A stretch of DNA of 64,000 nt from Clostridium swellfunianum (GTDB lineage: Bacteria; Bacillota; Clostridia; Clostridiales; Clostridiaceae). Positions within the stretch are counted from its first letter, which is position 1, and each line of letters opens with the position of its first letter. Shown here piece by piece: positions 44,187-52,990 of this stretch. The notes under the pieces are model-generated. The model saw only the letters and a list, made by a program, of their open reading frames with translations, did no database searches and was not told where the DNA came from. Both the position numbers and the translations under genes were made by a program. The DNA lies in NCBI RefSeq assembly GCF_023656515.1, contig NZ_JAMOFV010000006.1, forward strand, positions 622,335 through 686,334, written 5' to 3'.

Positions 44187-44287
44187 TTCATCCACCCCTT
44201 ATAATTTGTAAATCATATACTATTATATTTCGCTAACAAATAAAGATTCCCTGCTTGCTGCAATATAAGTTAATTAAAAATAATTAA

Positions 44288-44307
44288 AGGCGGACTTTAC
44301 TCCGCCT
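44288..44307 (-). terminator. Terminator of the tocopherol-cyclase-like gene
   Basis: AGGCGGA-CTTTAC-TCCGCCT, followed on the minus strand by TTTAATTATTTTT. Confidence 0.75.
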
Positions 44308-44339
44308 CTTAAGCATACTTGCAGTTTTGAAACCCTGCA

Positions 44340-45332
44340 TTATTTCGTTTCCTTTTTCTTATACAAGCTTTTATAGTCCCCTGAAAACTCAATTCCCGCA
44401 GCAGAACATTCATCGCTTAAAATAACACTGCTGCTTTTTTTATCATATAAGATTACTGTAAGCTTTCCCTGAAGAGTTTCTCTGGCTATTGGAACCATGT
44501 TGTCGTCTCTAGGTGCAAGCAAGTCAATAAAGTCTTCTTCCTTGTAGACAGCTTCAATTCTAAGCCCATAGTCTTTATTTTCTGTTTCTAAAATTATTTT
44601 TTCTTTTTCACAGTTAATTGCAAGTGAGCTTCTGTTTATGGTTGTAAATTTATAAAACCTGCCTTTTGCATGTATTCCTATTAAAAAACCTGTGAAGCTT
44701 TTAATTGGAAAGGGTATATGCCCTATAGAGCAGGTAAGGGCTGTTTCCTCCTTTTCAAAGGAGTTTCCTTGAACCCATATGTAGGAATAGGGAAAGGCTT
44801 TGCCCCAGTTTTTTTCAATATATACCTTTCCGTCTGTGAAGTCCACATCATTGCCATTAATATTTAGCTTTCCTTCAATATGACCATCCACAGCACAAAC
44901 CTGACTGTAGCACTGCATAAAGTCTAGGTAATTGTAAAAGCCCATGCTGCCAGGATTAATTGCACTATCGGGCCATTTTATAATATTTTTAAAGACAAGT
45001 CTTCCATAAATTTTCTCGCCCTGCTCCTTTAGGTTTAAGTTAATCTCCTTTAGCGAAAATGTACTTCCATTTACCTTTATATTAAATTCATTAGATTTTG
45101 CTTCAAACTGCTCTTTCTTAAAGCTCAAATATTTAAAATCAGCTTCATGTCCTTTTACTACCTGAATAAAGCTGTGAGAGTTCTCCTGTTTTTCTGAAAG
45201 AAAGATTCCAGGTATGAAGCAATAGGTATATTCTTTATTTGGATCTACTATTTTAAAATACCAGCCTTCGAAAAAATTAGTGTTTTTATCTTTACCATGA
45301 TATACATCAGGGTTTCTTATAAATTTTAGCAT
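44340..45332 (-). CDS. Tocopherol cyclase-like (PF14249-type) family protein
   Basis: Beta-rich protein of 330 residues with the family marks NTNFFEGWYFKIVDP near the N terminus, YCFIPGIFLSE, and the paired YIEKNWGKAFPYSYIWVQGN near the middle. Bacterial members have no tocopherol; they are probably lipocalin-like hydroxysteroid- or lipid-binding proteins, so I do not propose cyclase activity. No signal peptide. GGAGGTGACTT precedes the ATG at 45330-45332. Convergent or unlinked to the sugar cluster to its right; single gene with its own terminator. Confidence 0.82.
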   Translation of the reverse strand: MLKFIRNPDVYHGKDKNTNFFEGWYFKIVDPNKEYTYCFIPGIFLSEKQENSHSFIQVVKGHEADFKYLSFKKEQFEAKSNEFNIKVNGSTFSLKEINLNLKEQGEKIYGRLVFKNIIKWPDSAINPGSMGFYNYLDFMQCYSQVCAVDGHIEGKLNINGNDVDFTDGKVYIEKNWGKAFPYSYIWVQGNSFEKEETALTCSIGHIPFPIKSFTGFLIGIHAKGRFYKFTTINRSSLAINCEKEKIILETENKDYGLRIEAVYKEEDFIDLLAPRDDNMVPIARETLQGKLTVILYDKKSSSVILSDECSAAGIEFSGDYKSLYKKKETK

Positions 45333-45362
45333 AAGTCACCTCCAGTCTTTATCATTGACTAA

Positions 45363-45488
45363 AAGAGGTGTTTTATATACTTAGAAGCTGAAACTGCTGC
45401 CAAGGAATTTGGTGTCAAATTCATAACAGCTGAATACAAATATATTGATAATGGCTTATTAATAATACTAAAATCTATAGTTTCGTGA
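45363..45488 (+). pseudogene. Unidentified coding fragment before the sugar cluster
   Basis: An open stretch without a start codon reads EAETAAKEFGVKFITAEYKY then IDNGLLIILKSIVS and stops at 45486-45488. The composition is protein-like but too short to assign. It may be the C-terminal end of a lost gene. Confidence 0.3.
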
Positions 45489-45510
45489 TTCCTTAGGAGG
45501 TATTTTAAAG

Positions 45511-46425
45511 ATGAAAAAGGCTATCGTCACCGGGGCTTCTGGCTTTGTGGGCCAATGGCTCATAAAGGAGCTTGCTTCACAGGATGTTAATGTAATTGCA
45601 GTAGTTCGTAACGAGCGTTCCGATATAAGCTCCCTTAGAAAGTTTAATAATGTAAAAATCGTAGCTTGTACTCTCGATGAGATTGATAAGCTTCCTTCAA
45701 AAATAACTGAGGAGGACATAGATGTATTCTATCATTTTGCTTGGTCGGGTACTTCCGGCTCTGATAGAGGTGATGTAAAGCTTCAGCTTAGTAATATAGA
45801 AGCTGGCTGCTCTGCTGTAAAAGCTGCTGCTGAAATAGGCTGCAGGAAATTTATTAATGCTGGGAGCATTATGGAATATGAGGCAATGCAGTATGTCCCT
45901 GCTGATAGCTCAAAGCCTGGGCTTGGCTATATATATAGCACAGCAAAGCAGACAGCAGATTTCATGGCAAAGACTCTGGCGGTTGATTTAAAGTTGCCCT
46001 ATATAAATGGCATTATTTCAAATATATACGGTCCCGGAGAAAAATCACCTAGGTTTATAAATTCTACTATAAGAAAGTTTTTAAATAAGGAAAAAGTAAG
46101 CTTTACTCATGGAGAGCAGATGTACGACTTCATTTACGCTTCTGATGCAGCTAGAGCCTTTTATATGATTGGAGAAAAAGGAAAGCCTTATACAAGCTAC
46201 TATATAGGCAATCCTTCGCCTGAGCCTCTTAAAAATTATGTTATAGCCATAAGAAATATAATTGATAAAGCTATTGAACTTAATTTCGGTGAAATACCCT
46301 TTCAGGGTGCTTTACTAAAATATGATGAGTTTGATACAAAAAAATTGCTAAGGGAATTTGGATTTGAGTCGGAAGTAGCTTTTGAGGAAGGCATTAGAAG
46401 AACATCAACTTGGCTTCAAAATTAG
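45511..46425 (+). CDS. NAD-dependent epimerase/dehydratase (extended SDR), probable deoxysugar reductase
   Basis: A 304-residue extended short-chain dehydrogenase. The nucleotide loop KKAIVTGASGFVGQWLIKEL (TGxxGxxG) opens the protein, the catalytic YxxxK is in YIYSTAKQ, and NIYGPGE follows as in GDP/dTDP/CDP-sugar enzymes. It is the first gene of the surface-sugar cluster and, with the following 3,5-epimerase-like gene and RfbFGH, could perform the last reduction of a CDP-3,6-dideoxyhexose (AscF-type role in the ascarylose pathway); that is inference from context. ATG at 45511 behind AGGAGG. Confidence 0.85.
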   Translation: MKKAIVTGASGFVGQWLIKELASQDVNVIAVVRNERSDISSLRKFNNVKIVACTLDEIDKLPSKITEEDIDVFYHFAWSGTSGSDRGDVKLQLSNIEAGCSAVKAAAEIGCRKFINAGSIMEYEAMQYVPADSSKPGLGYIYSTAKQTADFMAKTLAVDLKLPYINGIISNIYGPGEKSPRFINSTIRKFLNKEKVSFTHGEQMYDFIYASDAARAFYMIGEKGKPYTSYYIGNPSPEPLKNYVIAIRNIIDKAIELNFGEIPFQGALLKYDEFDTKKLLREFGFESEVAFEEGIRRTSTWLQN

Positions 46426-46469
46426 CAAGAATAATACTAGACAAAATAAAATAATGTTGAGGGATAAAA

Positions 46470-47027
46470 ATGAGTGCATTTTCGTTTGAAGAGACAAGGT
46501 TTAAAGGAGTATATTTAATTACCTCATTTTCAACAGAAGATAACAGAGGGTATTTTGTTAAAGACTTTGAAAAATCCATATTTGAAGAAAATGGGCTTGA
46601 TATAGACTTTTATGAAAGCTTTGAGTCTTTTTCCTGGAGGAATGTTATACGTGGACTTCACTTTCAAACCAGCGAACCTCAGGCAAAGCTGGTACGTGCA
46701 GTGACAGGCAGTATTTTTGATGTTATTGTGGACCTGCGTAAAGGTTCTGAAACCTTTGGACAATGGGCTGGCTTTTATTTATCGCAAGGAAACAGAAGAA
46801 GCCTTTTTATTCCAAAGGGCTTTGCACATGGCTTTTGCGTGCATTCTGATACCGCTATAGTTTCCTATAAATGCGTAGGCAAGTATCATAAGGGTTCTGA
46901 CAGCGGAATTGTATGGAATGATAAGGATATCTCTATTGACTGGGAGATTGAAAAACCTATCGTTTCAGAAAGAGACCGCTCCTTATTGACTTTCAAAGGA
47001 TTTATTGAGAAGTTTCAAGCATTATAA
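46470..47027 (+). CDS. dTDP-4-dehydrorhamnose 3,5-epimerase-like protein (RmlC/AscE type)
   Basis: A 185-residue cupin-fold sugar epimerase. Family positions are visible: NVIRGLHFQ (catalytic His), KLVRAVTGSIFDVIVDLRKG, IPKGFAHGFCV, and the Tyr in YKCVGKYHKG. RmlC works on dTDP-sugars, whereas AscE does the 5-epimerisation of a CDP-linked 3,6-dideoxyhexulose; the presence of rfbF, rfbG and rfbH and the absence of rmlA, rmlB and rmlD nearby favour the CDP route. ATG at 46470 behind TGAGGGA. It is followed by a terminator-like hairpin. Confidence 0.85.
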   Translation: MSAFSFEETRFKGVYLITSFSTEDNRGYFVKDFEKSIFEENGLDIDFYESFESFSWRNVIRGLHFQTSEPQAKLVRAVTGSIFDVIVDLRKGSETFGQWAGFYLSQGNRRSLFIPKGFAHGFCVHSDTAIVSYKCVGKYHKGSDSGIVWNDKDISIDWEIEKPIVSERDRSLLTFKGFIEKFQAL

Positions 47028-47031
47028 AAAT

Positions 47032-47058
47032 AAGCTAGCGGCTAAATGCCACTAGCTT
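47032..47058 (+). terminator. Terminator between the epimerase and the convergent propeller-like gene
   Basis: AAGCTAGCGGC / GCCACTAGCTT hairpin with one mismatch, followed by T-rich sequence. Confidence 0.6.
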
Positions 47059-47073
47059 TAACTTTAGTTTATT

Positions 47074-48402
47074 TTAAAGGATATTCTCCCAAACCTCGCA
47101 GCCTTCAAAAGGATTAGCTGTTCCTACATACAAGTGTCCATTGGTTGACTTAAATAAAAGTCTGGCTCCATAGTTGTCTTGGTTGCCGAAGCCATTGCTG
47201 GTAACGGACTCCCAACTTATTCCGTCTGATGATTTTAATAAGTCGAAGCCGCTGTAAGGGCTGGAAGATGGAAGTCGAAGCACCTTGAAAAATACAACAA
47301 GCCAGTCAAAGGTACCTAAATATAGCTCTCCGTTATACTCCACAAGCTGCCAGCAGTAAAGGTTGAAGAAGTTACCTGCGCCAGATGGAAGCAGACTTAT
47401 AGGTGTACCTCTAGGTCCTGGTGTTGTTGGAACTGTGGGCTGATAAGGTTGTCCACCAATAACTAATTCCCATCTGTCATCTTTGTTTATTCTAATTAAA
47501 TCGAAAGGCTTGAAAGCCTCAAGGCTAAAGAGATTTTGAGCAAAAAGCGGGAACATAATAGCACCTACATAGAGATGATCCTTAAAAACTCCTAAGGTAA
47601 GCGGTATCATATTAATGGAGTCTCCAGCACCTTTATCAATTACTAGCTTCCATCCATTAACAGCTGGTTCAGTTCCTATAGTCCTCCAAAGTTCAAAGCC
47701 TTCTTCAGTAGTATTTCCAGCATAGATATGCCCATTGAAGCTTTCCATTATTGCAATTTGACCTGTAGGGTTTCTATTTGGATCAAAATTGTCGGAATTT
47801 GAATCTGCTGTTACTCTAAGCCAGTTTCCCTGTGGGAAGCCTGCTGTTGGCGGAATATATTCATAGATAAAAGCTTCTTGAGTTGAAGCCCCTTCAGCTA
47901 CAGTTGACATATAAAGCTTTCCATTTGTGTGAATTACCATAGACCTTGTGGAGGTTCCCTCAAGAACATCATTAGGCATTTCAATCCAGTTTAGTCCATC
48001 AACTGATCTATAAACCTTTACTTTCGGAGAAGAAAATGCACCGGCGTAAAGTGCTGTACGTCCCTGTGGGTCGGTGTATCTAATCATAAATCTGAAGCCT
48101 GATACACCTTCAGGTGCTTTAAAAACTCTAGTCCAACCAGCGTTTGGAAGAGCTTTGTTATAGCGCCAAATTTCTGCTCTGTTGTCTACAGGGTCGGGTA
48201 CAATATCTTCTGGTATTTGAAAGCCAGGTATTCTTCTCTGTATGGCCAATAATACACCGTACAGAATGTTTCTGCCTGTACCTACATAAAGATATTCCCC
48301 AAGCTCAGACATTGACCAGGCGTAGTTGTTTTGCATGGCATTGTTTTTATCTGTGTCAAAGCCGTTTATTGGTGTGATTTTGTTAAAGTTATCTAGAGGC
48401 AT
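47074..48402 (-). CDS. Putative beta-propeller-like protein, 442 residues
   Basis: Not assigned to a named family. The protein is beta-rich with a regular recurrence of short units (GEYLYVGTGRN; TALYAGAFSSPKVKVYRS; GKLYMSTVAEG; GHIYAGNTTEEGFELWR; GELYLGTFDW; GHLYVGTANPFEGCEVW), each of the form xLYVGTxxxxxxEVWR. That gives about six to seven blades and suggests a propeller. Without a signal peptide it is probably cytoplasmic. It sits in the middle of the sugar cluster on the opposite strand, perhaps an insertion that split the cluster. ATG at 48400-48402 behind GGAGATG. Confidence 0.6.
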   Translation of the reverse strand: MPLDNFNKITPINGFDTDKNNAMQNNYAWSMSELGEYLYVGTGRNILYGVLLAIQRRIPGFQIPEDIVPDPVDNRAEIWRYNKALPNAGWTRVFKAPEGVSGFRFMIRYTDPQGRTALYAGAFSSPKVKVYRSVDGLNWIEMPNDVLEGTSTRSMVIHTNGKLYMSTVAEGASTQEAFIYEYIPPTAGFPQGNWLRVTADSNSDNFDPNRNPTGQIAIMESFNGHIYAGNTTEEGFELWRTIGTEPAVNGWKLVIDKGAGDSINMIPLTLGVFKDHLYVGAIMFPLFAQNLFSLEAFKPFDLIRINKDDRWELVIGGQPYQPTVPTTPGPRGTPISLLPSGAGNFFNLYCWQLVEYNGELYLGTFDWLVVFFKVLRLPSSSPYSGFDLLKSSDGISWESVTSNGFGNQDNYGARLLFKSTNGHLYVGTANPFEGCEVWENIL

Positions 48403-48629
48403 ATTGTCATCTCCATTAAAAATATTAGAAGCTTGTCCAACTTCTAATACACAATATGCTAGACTTATAAATTTGACTATTTCTGTGTTCTAATTTTTAT
48501 CATAAGTTAAAAATTCCTTAGTATCCAATTCATATGTACAAGCATAGTATTTAATGAACAGGGCTCTAAGCAATAAATTTGAATACATATGAAAATATGA
48601 AAATAAAAAACAAAAAGAGAGGTAAGAAA

Positions 48630-49409
48630 ATGAAAGCAGTAATACTATGCGGTGGGAAAGGCACCAGAATGAAGGAAGAAACAGAATATAAACCTAAGCC
48701 ACTTGTTGAAGTTGGGGACAAGCCAATGATTTGGCATATAATGAAAATCTATTCTCATTATGGGATAAATGATTTCATTTTGTGTTTAGGTTATAAAGGC
48801 TATATGCTTAAACAATATTTTAAGGATACGCTTTGGATAAATAATGACTGTACTATGCAGACTAGTAAAAGTCCAAGCAGTATTGAGTATCATACTACAG
48901 ATAAAAACAATGAAAAGTGGAAGGTTACTTTAGTGGATACAGGCTCAAACAGTTTAACAGCTACCAGATTAAAAAAAATACAAAAGTATATTGATGAGGA
49001 GGATTTCTTCATGACCTATGGAGATGGCCTTAGCAATGTAAATATTAGAGGCCTTTTAGATTATCATAAGAGAATGGGAAAGACTGTTACACTTACTGGC
49101 ATTCATCCTGAATCCTCCTATGGAATTATTGATGTGAAAGATGGCTTAGCAAAAAGCTTTATTGAAAAACCCAAAACTGCTGACACTGTTAACGGAGGCT
49201 TTATGGTTATGAATAAAAAAGTGTTTAATTATATCCCGGAAGAAGACTGCATGTTTGAGGAAGCACCTATGAGAAAAATTGCAGCTGCTGGAGAATTGGC
49301 AGTTTTTAATCATGAGGGCTTCTGGACTGCTATAGATACTATTAAGGATATTGAAAGAGTTAATAATTTATGGGACAAGGGTGAAAGACCATGGAAAGTA
49401 TGGGAATAG
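48630..49409 (+). CDS. rfbF: Glucose-1-phosphate cytidylyltransferase
   Basis: Makes CDP-glucose from CTP and glucose-1-phosphate, the entry to CDP-deoxysugars. The 259-residue protein starts MKAVILCGGKGTRMKEETEY, the nucleotide-binding signature of sugar nucleotidyltransferases, followed by KPLVEVGDKPMIWHIMKIYS and FFMTYGDGLSNVNI. The length equals that of characterised RfbF/AscA enzymes. I start at the ATG at 48630 behind AGAGAGG; the in-frame ATG at 48579 lacks an SD. It overlaps rfbG by 19 bases and is the first of the CDP-hexose genes. Confidence 0.93.
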   Translation: MKAVILCGGKGTRMKEETEYKPKPLVEVGDKPMIWHIMKIYSHYGINDFILCLGYKGYMLKQYFKDTLWINNDCTMQTSKSPSSIEYHTTDKNNEKWKVTLVDTGSNSLTATRLKKIQKYIDEEDFFMTYGDGLSNVNIRGLLDYHKRMGKTVTLTGIHPESSYGIIDVKDGLAKSFIEKPKTADTVNGGFMVMNKKVFNYIPEEDCMFEEAPMRKIAAAGELAVFNHEGFWTAIDTIKDIERVNNLWDKGERPWKVWE

Positions 49410-50497
49410 AAAATTCAAAGGATTTGCTTTCAATATACAAGGACAAAACTGTCCTTGTAACTGGACACACAGGCTTTAAGGGCTCCTGGCTTTCTATATG
49501 GCTTCAAGTTCTTGGCGCTAAGGTTATAGGATATGGCTTGGACCCTATTTCAAATGAGGACAATTTTTCTGTTTCACATTTATCGGAAAAAATTACAGAC
49601 ATTAGAGGAGATATAAGAGATTCTCAAAAGCTGCAGCTTGTGTTTGACACCTATAAGCCTGAGATAGTTTTTCATCTTGCTGCCCAGCCTATAGTTAGGC
49701 TGTCCTATGAAAATCCTAGGGAAACCTATGAAACTAATGTGATTGGGACTTTAAATGTTTTGGAGGGTATTAAAAACTATCCTTCTGTTAAGGTTGGAGT
49801 AATGATTACAACAGACAAGTGCTATGAGAATCTAGAGCAAATTTGGGGCTATAAAGAGACAGATGCTCTGGGTGGATACGACCCCTACAGCTCCAGTAAG
49901 GCTTGCGCAGAATTATTGATTGCCTCCTATAGAAGCTCCTATTTTAATCCAAAGGATTTTACGACCCATGGCAAGGTTATTTCAAGCGTTCGTGCTGGAA
50001 ATGTTATAGGCGGTGGAGATTGGCAAAAGGACAGGATAATACCTGACTGCATTAGGGCTTTATTAAAAAATGAGCATATTGAGCTGCGAAATCCTAGTGC
50101 AGTTCGCCCATGGCAGCACGTGCTTGAGCCGCTCTACGGATATATGCTTCTGGGTGCTAAAATGTATAAGCATGGAACTCTCTATTCCGGCTCCTGGAAC
50201 TTTGGACCTGATTATGAATCTATCGTGACTGTAGAAACAGTTGTAAATAAGCTTGTTAACAAATGGGGAAGCGGTACTTGGAAGGATATTTCTAAAGAGC
50301 AAAAGCCTCATGAAGCAAATATACTAAGGCTTGACTGCACAAAGGCAAAGGTTTATTTAAAATGGCAGCCAAAGCTTAATATAGATGAGGCTATTGACTA
50401 TACTGCTGAATGGTATAAAAACTATAAAACTCAGAATCCTTATGATTTGTGCGTTAAACAAATAAAGCTTTATGAAAATCTTTTGGGGATGGATTAA
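49391..50497 (+). CDS. rfbG: CDP-glucose 4,6-dehydratase
   Basis: NAD-dependent enzyme converting CDP-glucose to CDP-4-keto-6-deoxyglucose. The 368-residue extended SDR has TVLVTGHTGFKGSWLSIWL (TGxxGxxG), YDPYSSSKACAELL (YxxxK) and NVIGGGDWQKDRIIPD, matching the RfbG/AscB family. The ATG at 49391 lies inside rfbF, so the two are translationally coupled. The C-terminal part ends in the typical IKLYENLL helix. No missing catalytic residue was noticed. Confidence 0.93.
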   Translation: MESMGIENSKDLLSIYKDKTVLVTGHTGFKGSWLSIWLQVLGAKVIGYGLDPISNEDNFSVSHLSEKITDIRGDIRDSQKLQLVFDTYKPEIVFHLAAQPIVRLSYENPRETYETNVIGTLNVLEGIKNYPSVKVGVMITTDKCYENLEQIWGYKETDALGGYDPYSSSKACAELLIASYRSSYFNPKDFTTHGKVISSVRAGNVIGGGDWQKDRIIPDCIRALLKNEHIELRNPSAVRPWQHVLEPLYGYMLLGAKMYKHGTLYSGSWNFGPDYESIVTVETVVNKLVNKWGSGTWKDISKEQKPHEANILRLDCTKAKVYLKWQPKLNIDEAIDYTAEWYKNYKTQNPYDLCVKQIKLYENLLGMD

Positions 50498-50508
50498 GGA
50501 GGCCTGGA

Positions 50509-51246
50509 ATGAAAAGCAAGAAAATAATTATAAATAGTACTCTTAATGTTAATCCTCGTCTTAAGGAGGATACACAGAGACTAACCAAGGAATGGATTGA
50601 CAAGAGAATTGATATTTTCTACGATTACACACTCAAGAGCTTAAAAGCTCAAACCAATCAAAACTTCACCTGCTACCTTCGCTATGACGATACCACTGAA
50701 GCTTTTGTTCTTGATGCCTTAGACAAACATGAAAAGCTTCCTGACAATGTTAAATTTATTCAGACTACAAAATATGATGAGCAGCTAGCTAAGGAGCTTA
50801 AAAATTATGAGTTTGCTTATTTTATAAGACTTGACTCAGATGACATGTATCACAAAACTTATGTTCAGCAGATGTTTGATTATAACCCGCAAAAAACTAC
50901 TGTAGCATTAATTAATAGAAATGGTTTTATCTACGACTCTATTAACAAACAGGTTGCAAAGTGCTACTGTAAGGCTGTAACCTTTTATACTTTTATATAC
51001 AAGGTAAAGGATTATCTTCAGGGTAATGTATTTAATGCTGACAGCACGGATGTAGACAATGAGCAGTATATAGCACTAAGGGTACCTCATGAGTTTATTA
51101 CAAAACGCAACTATTTGTGGCATACCCATTCTGCAAATACTGTTACCAAGTTTGAAAACTGGTTTACCTTTACCACGGAAAGGACAGATAATCCTTATAT
51201 AGTAAACGAAATATTAAAAGATTTTATAGGTATTCCTGAAAAATAA
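50509..51246 (+). CDS. Putative glycosyltransferase (rhamnosyltransferase-like), paralogue 1
   Basis: A 245-residue cytoplasmic protein similar to the gene at 54301. Shared features are YTLKSLKAQTNQNF, IRLDSDDMYHKTYVQQM with a DxD metal/sugar-nucleotide site, and a common ending in which WHTHSANTVTKFENWFTF is followed by NPYIVNEILKDFI. The pattern resembles small bacterial rhamnosyltransferase-like proteins. It probably transfers the CDP-derived dideoxysugar or another residue to a surface glycan; donor and acceptor are unknown. SD GGAGG precedes the ATG 11 bases after rfbG. Closed by a terminator at 51249-51276. Confidence 0.75.
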   Translation: MKSKKIIINSTLNVNPRLKEDTQRLTKEWIDKRIDIFYDYTLKSLKAQTNQNFTCYLRYDDTTEAFVLDALDKHEKLPDNVKFIQTTKYDEQLAKELKNYEFAYFIRLDSDDMYHKTYVQQMFDYNPQKTTVALINRNGFIYDSINKQVAKCYCKAVTFYTFIYKVKDYLQGNVFNADSTDVDNEQYIALRVPHEFITKRNYLWHTHSANTVTKFENWFTFTTERTDNPYIVNEILKDFIGIPEK

Positions 51247-51248
51247 GA

Positions 51249-51276
51249 AAGTGTGCATTGCGCACACTTCTTTTTT
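51249..51276 (+). terminator. Intrinsic terminator after the first glycosyltransferase gene
   Basis: AAGTGTGC / GCACACTT hairpin followed by CTTTTTT. Confidence 0.85.
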
Positions 51277-51279
51277 AGT

Positions 51280-51495
51280 CTAATAGCAGTACGTACTCTC
51301 TTGAGCAGCGTCATCTGGATTAATTATTTTTACATATAGATAAGATATCGGTATAGGAATTGGCTCACCGATCTCATCAATATAAACGTCTATCCAAAGG
51401 TGGTTGCTTTCCAGCCTTAAGATTCTAGCAGTAGTTCCTTTAGGTATTAATATCCCCCCTATTGCATAAAAGTCGTAAATTATTTCACAATCCAT
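51280..51495 (-). CDS. Hypothetical protein, 71 residues
   Basis: Small beta-rich protein, not recognised. It has no signal peptide; a run of beta strands (GGILIPKGTTARILRLESNH; LWIDVYIDEIGEPIPIPISY) and the IPKGTxARI turn recall SH3-like or carbohydrate-binding small beta proteins, which is only a shape resemblance. The ATG at 51493-51495 lies behind AGGGGAGAG. It is on the strand opposite the cluster, between two halves of it. Confidence 0.5.
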   Translation of the reverse strand: MDCEIIYDFYAIGGILIPKGTTARILRLESNHLWIDVYIDEIGEPIPIPISYLYVKIINPDDAAQESTYCY

Positions 51496-51662
51496 ATTTC
51501 TTCTCTCCCCTATAAAAATTTGCTTGTCCCTTATATTGCCATAGTATGCACCTTTAATTTAAACGTTCATAGCCTCACCAAAATTACTGATGCACATATA
51601 CTGGTATGGAAAGAGGACAAGACTTTGCCTTGCAGTTAACTTATAGACATGGAGGTATAACA

Positions 51663-52976
51663 ATGGCAGATGAAAAACTACTGAAACAAGAGATTATGGA
51701 CAAGGTTAAAGAAATATACAAGTTAAGAAAAGCTAAAGAGACCTTTGTAAAGGGTAAAACTAGAATCGGTTATTCCGGACGCTGCTTTGATGAGAAGGAA
51801 ATGCTGGCTGCGGTTGATGCTGTGCTGGATTTTTGGCTTACTCTTGGCCCTAAGGGCATAGAATTTTGCGAAAGCTTTAAAAACTATCTGGGAAACAAGC
51901 ATTGCCTTGTAACTAATTCAGGTTCTTCCTCAAATTTATTAGCAATATCAGCCCTGTGTTCTGACAGCATAGCTAACCCAATAAGGCCTTGGGATGAAGT
52001 AATAACTACAGCAGTAACCTTTCCAACTACCTTGAACCCTATTATTCAGAACAAGCTTACACCAGTATTTGTAGATATAGAAGAGGATACGTACAATATT
52101 GATGCCTCTCTTATTGAAGCTGCTGTTTCAAGTAAAACTAGAGCTATTGTATTTGCTCATACTCTTGGCAATCCTGCAGAAATGGATAAGATAATGGCTA
52201 TTGCTAAAAAGTACAAGCTTTATGTAGTTGAGGATACCTGCGATGCCCTTGACTCTATTTATGAGGGTAAATACTGTGGGAGCTTTGGAGATTTTTCAAC
52301 CTTTAGCTTTTATGCAGCACATCATATTACCATGGGTGAAGGCGGCGCATTGTGCACAAATTCGTCTGAACTTTATAGAGCTGCATTGTCTTATAGAGAC
52401 TGGGGACGAGCCTGCTACTGCCAAACTGGAGAAAAGAATCCTAATGGCGCCTGCGGACACAGATTTGACTTTAAATTTAAAGGCTTGCCTGAGGGCTATG
52501 ACCACAAATATGTCTACAGCAATATAGGCTATAATTTAAAGCCCTTGGATATTCAGTGTGCAATAGGCTTAGAACAGCTTAAAAAGCTGCCTGATTTTAC
52601 TAAAGCAAGGAAGAAAAATTTCAATTTATTGTATGATTTTATGAAAAAGTATGAGGATAAATTTATTCTACCAAGATCCCTTCCTAAAGCTGATGCCTCT
52701 TGGTTTGCTTTTCCATTAACCATTAGAGAGGATGCAGGGTTTACAAAAAAGGCTCTGGTTACTTTCTTAGAATCCAAAAACATTGAAACAAGAATGCTGT
52801 TTGCAGGCAATATTTTGAATCAGCCGGGCTATAAAAATATTAATCACAGGATTTCTGGGCAGCTTACTAACTCTGATCAGGTGCTTCATAAAACCTTTTT
52901 CCTTGGCGTGTATCCCGGAATTACCCAGGAAAAGTTAGAATATATAACTGACTGCATTGACGAGTTTTTTAAATAG
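51663..52976 (+). CDS. rfbH: CDP-4-dehydro-6-deoxy-D-glucose 3-dehydratase (E1, RfbH)
   Basis: PMP-dependent C-3 dehydratase of CDP-3,6-dideoxyhexose synthesis, 437 residues, the same length as known RfbH/AscC. The PLP-type fold of the DegT/StrS family is clear, and the usual Schiff-base Lys is replaced by His in SFYAAHHITMGEGG, the hallmark of the E1 enzyme. Cysteines in RACYCQTGEKNPNGACGHRF are placed like the [2Fe-2S] ligands of E1. I start at the ATG at 51663 behind GGAGG; the upstream in-frame ATG at 51606 has none. The partner reductase E3 (AscD/RfbI) is not in the window. Confidence 0.95.
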   Translation: MADEKLLKQEIMDKVKEIYKLRKAKETFVKGKTRIGYSGRCFDEKEMLAAVDAVLDFWLTLGPKGIEFCESFKNYLGNKHCLVTNSGSSSNLLAISALCSDSIANPIRPWDEVITTAVTFPTTLNPIIQNKLTPVFVDIEEDTYNIDASLIEAAVSSKTRAIVFAHTLGNPAEMDKIMAIAKKYKLYVVEDTCDALDSIYEGKYCGSFGDFSTFSFYAAHHITMGEGGALCTNSSELYRAALSYRDWGRACYCQTGEKNPNGACGHRFDFKFKGLPEGYDHKYVYSNIGYNLKPLDIQCAIGLEQLKKLPDFTKARKKNFNLLYDFMKKYEDKFILPRSLPKADASWFAFPLTIREDAGFTKKALVTFLESKNIETRMLFAGNILNQPGYKNINHRISGQLTNSDQVLHKTFFLGVYPGITQEKLEYITDCIDEFFK

Positions 52977-52990
52977 CTCTTGGAGGAAAC

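Noticed and set aside
44340..45332. Functional tocopherol cyclase
   Set aside because: Bacteria of this type do not make tocopherol; only the fold family is supported.
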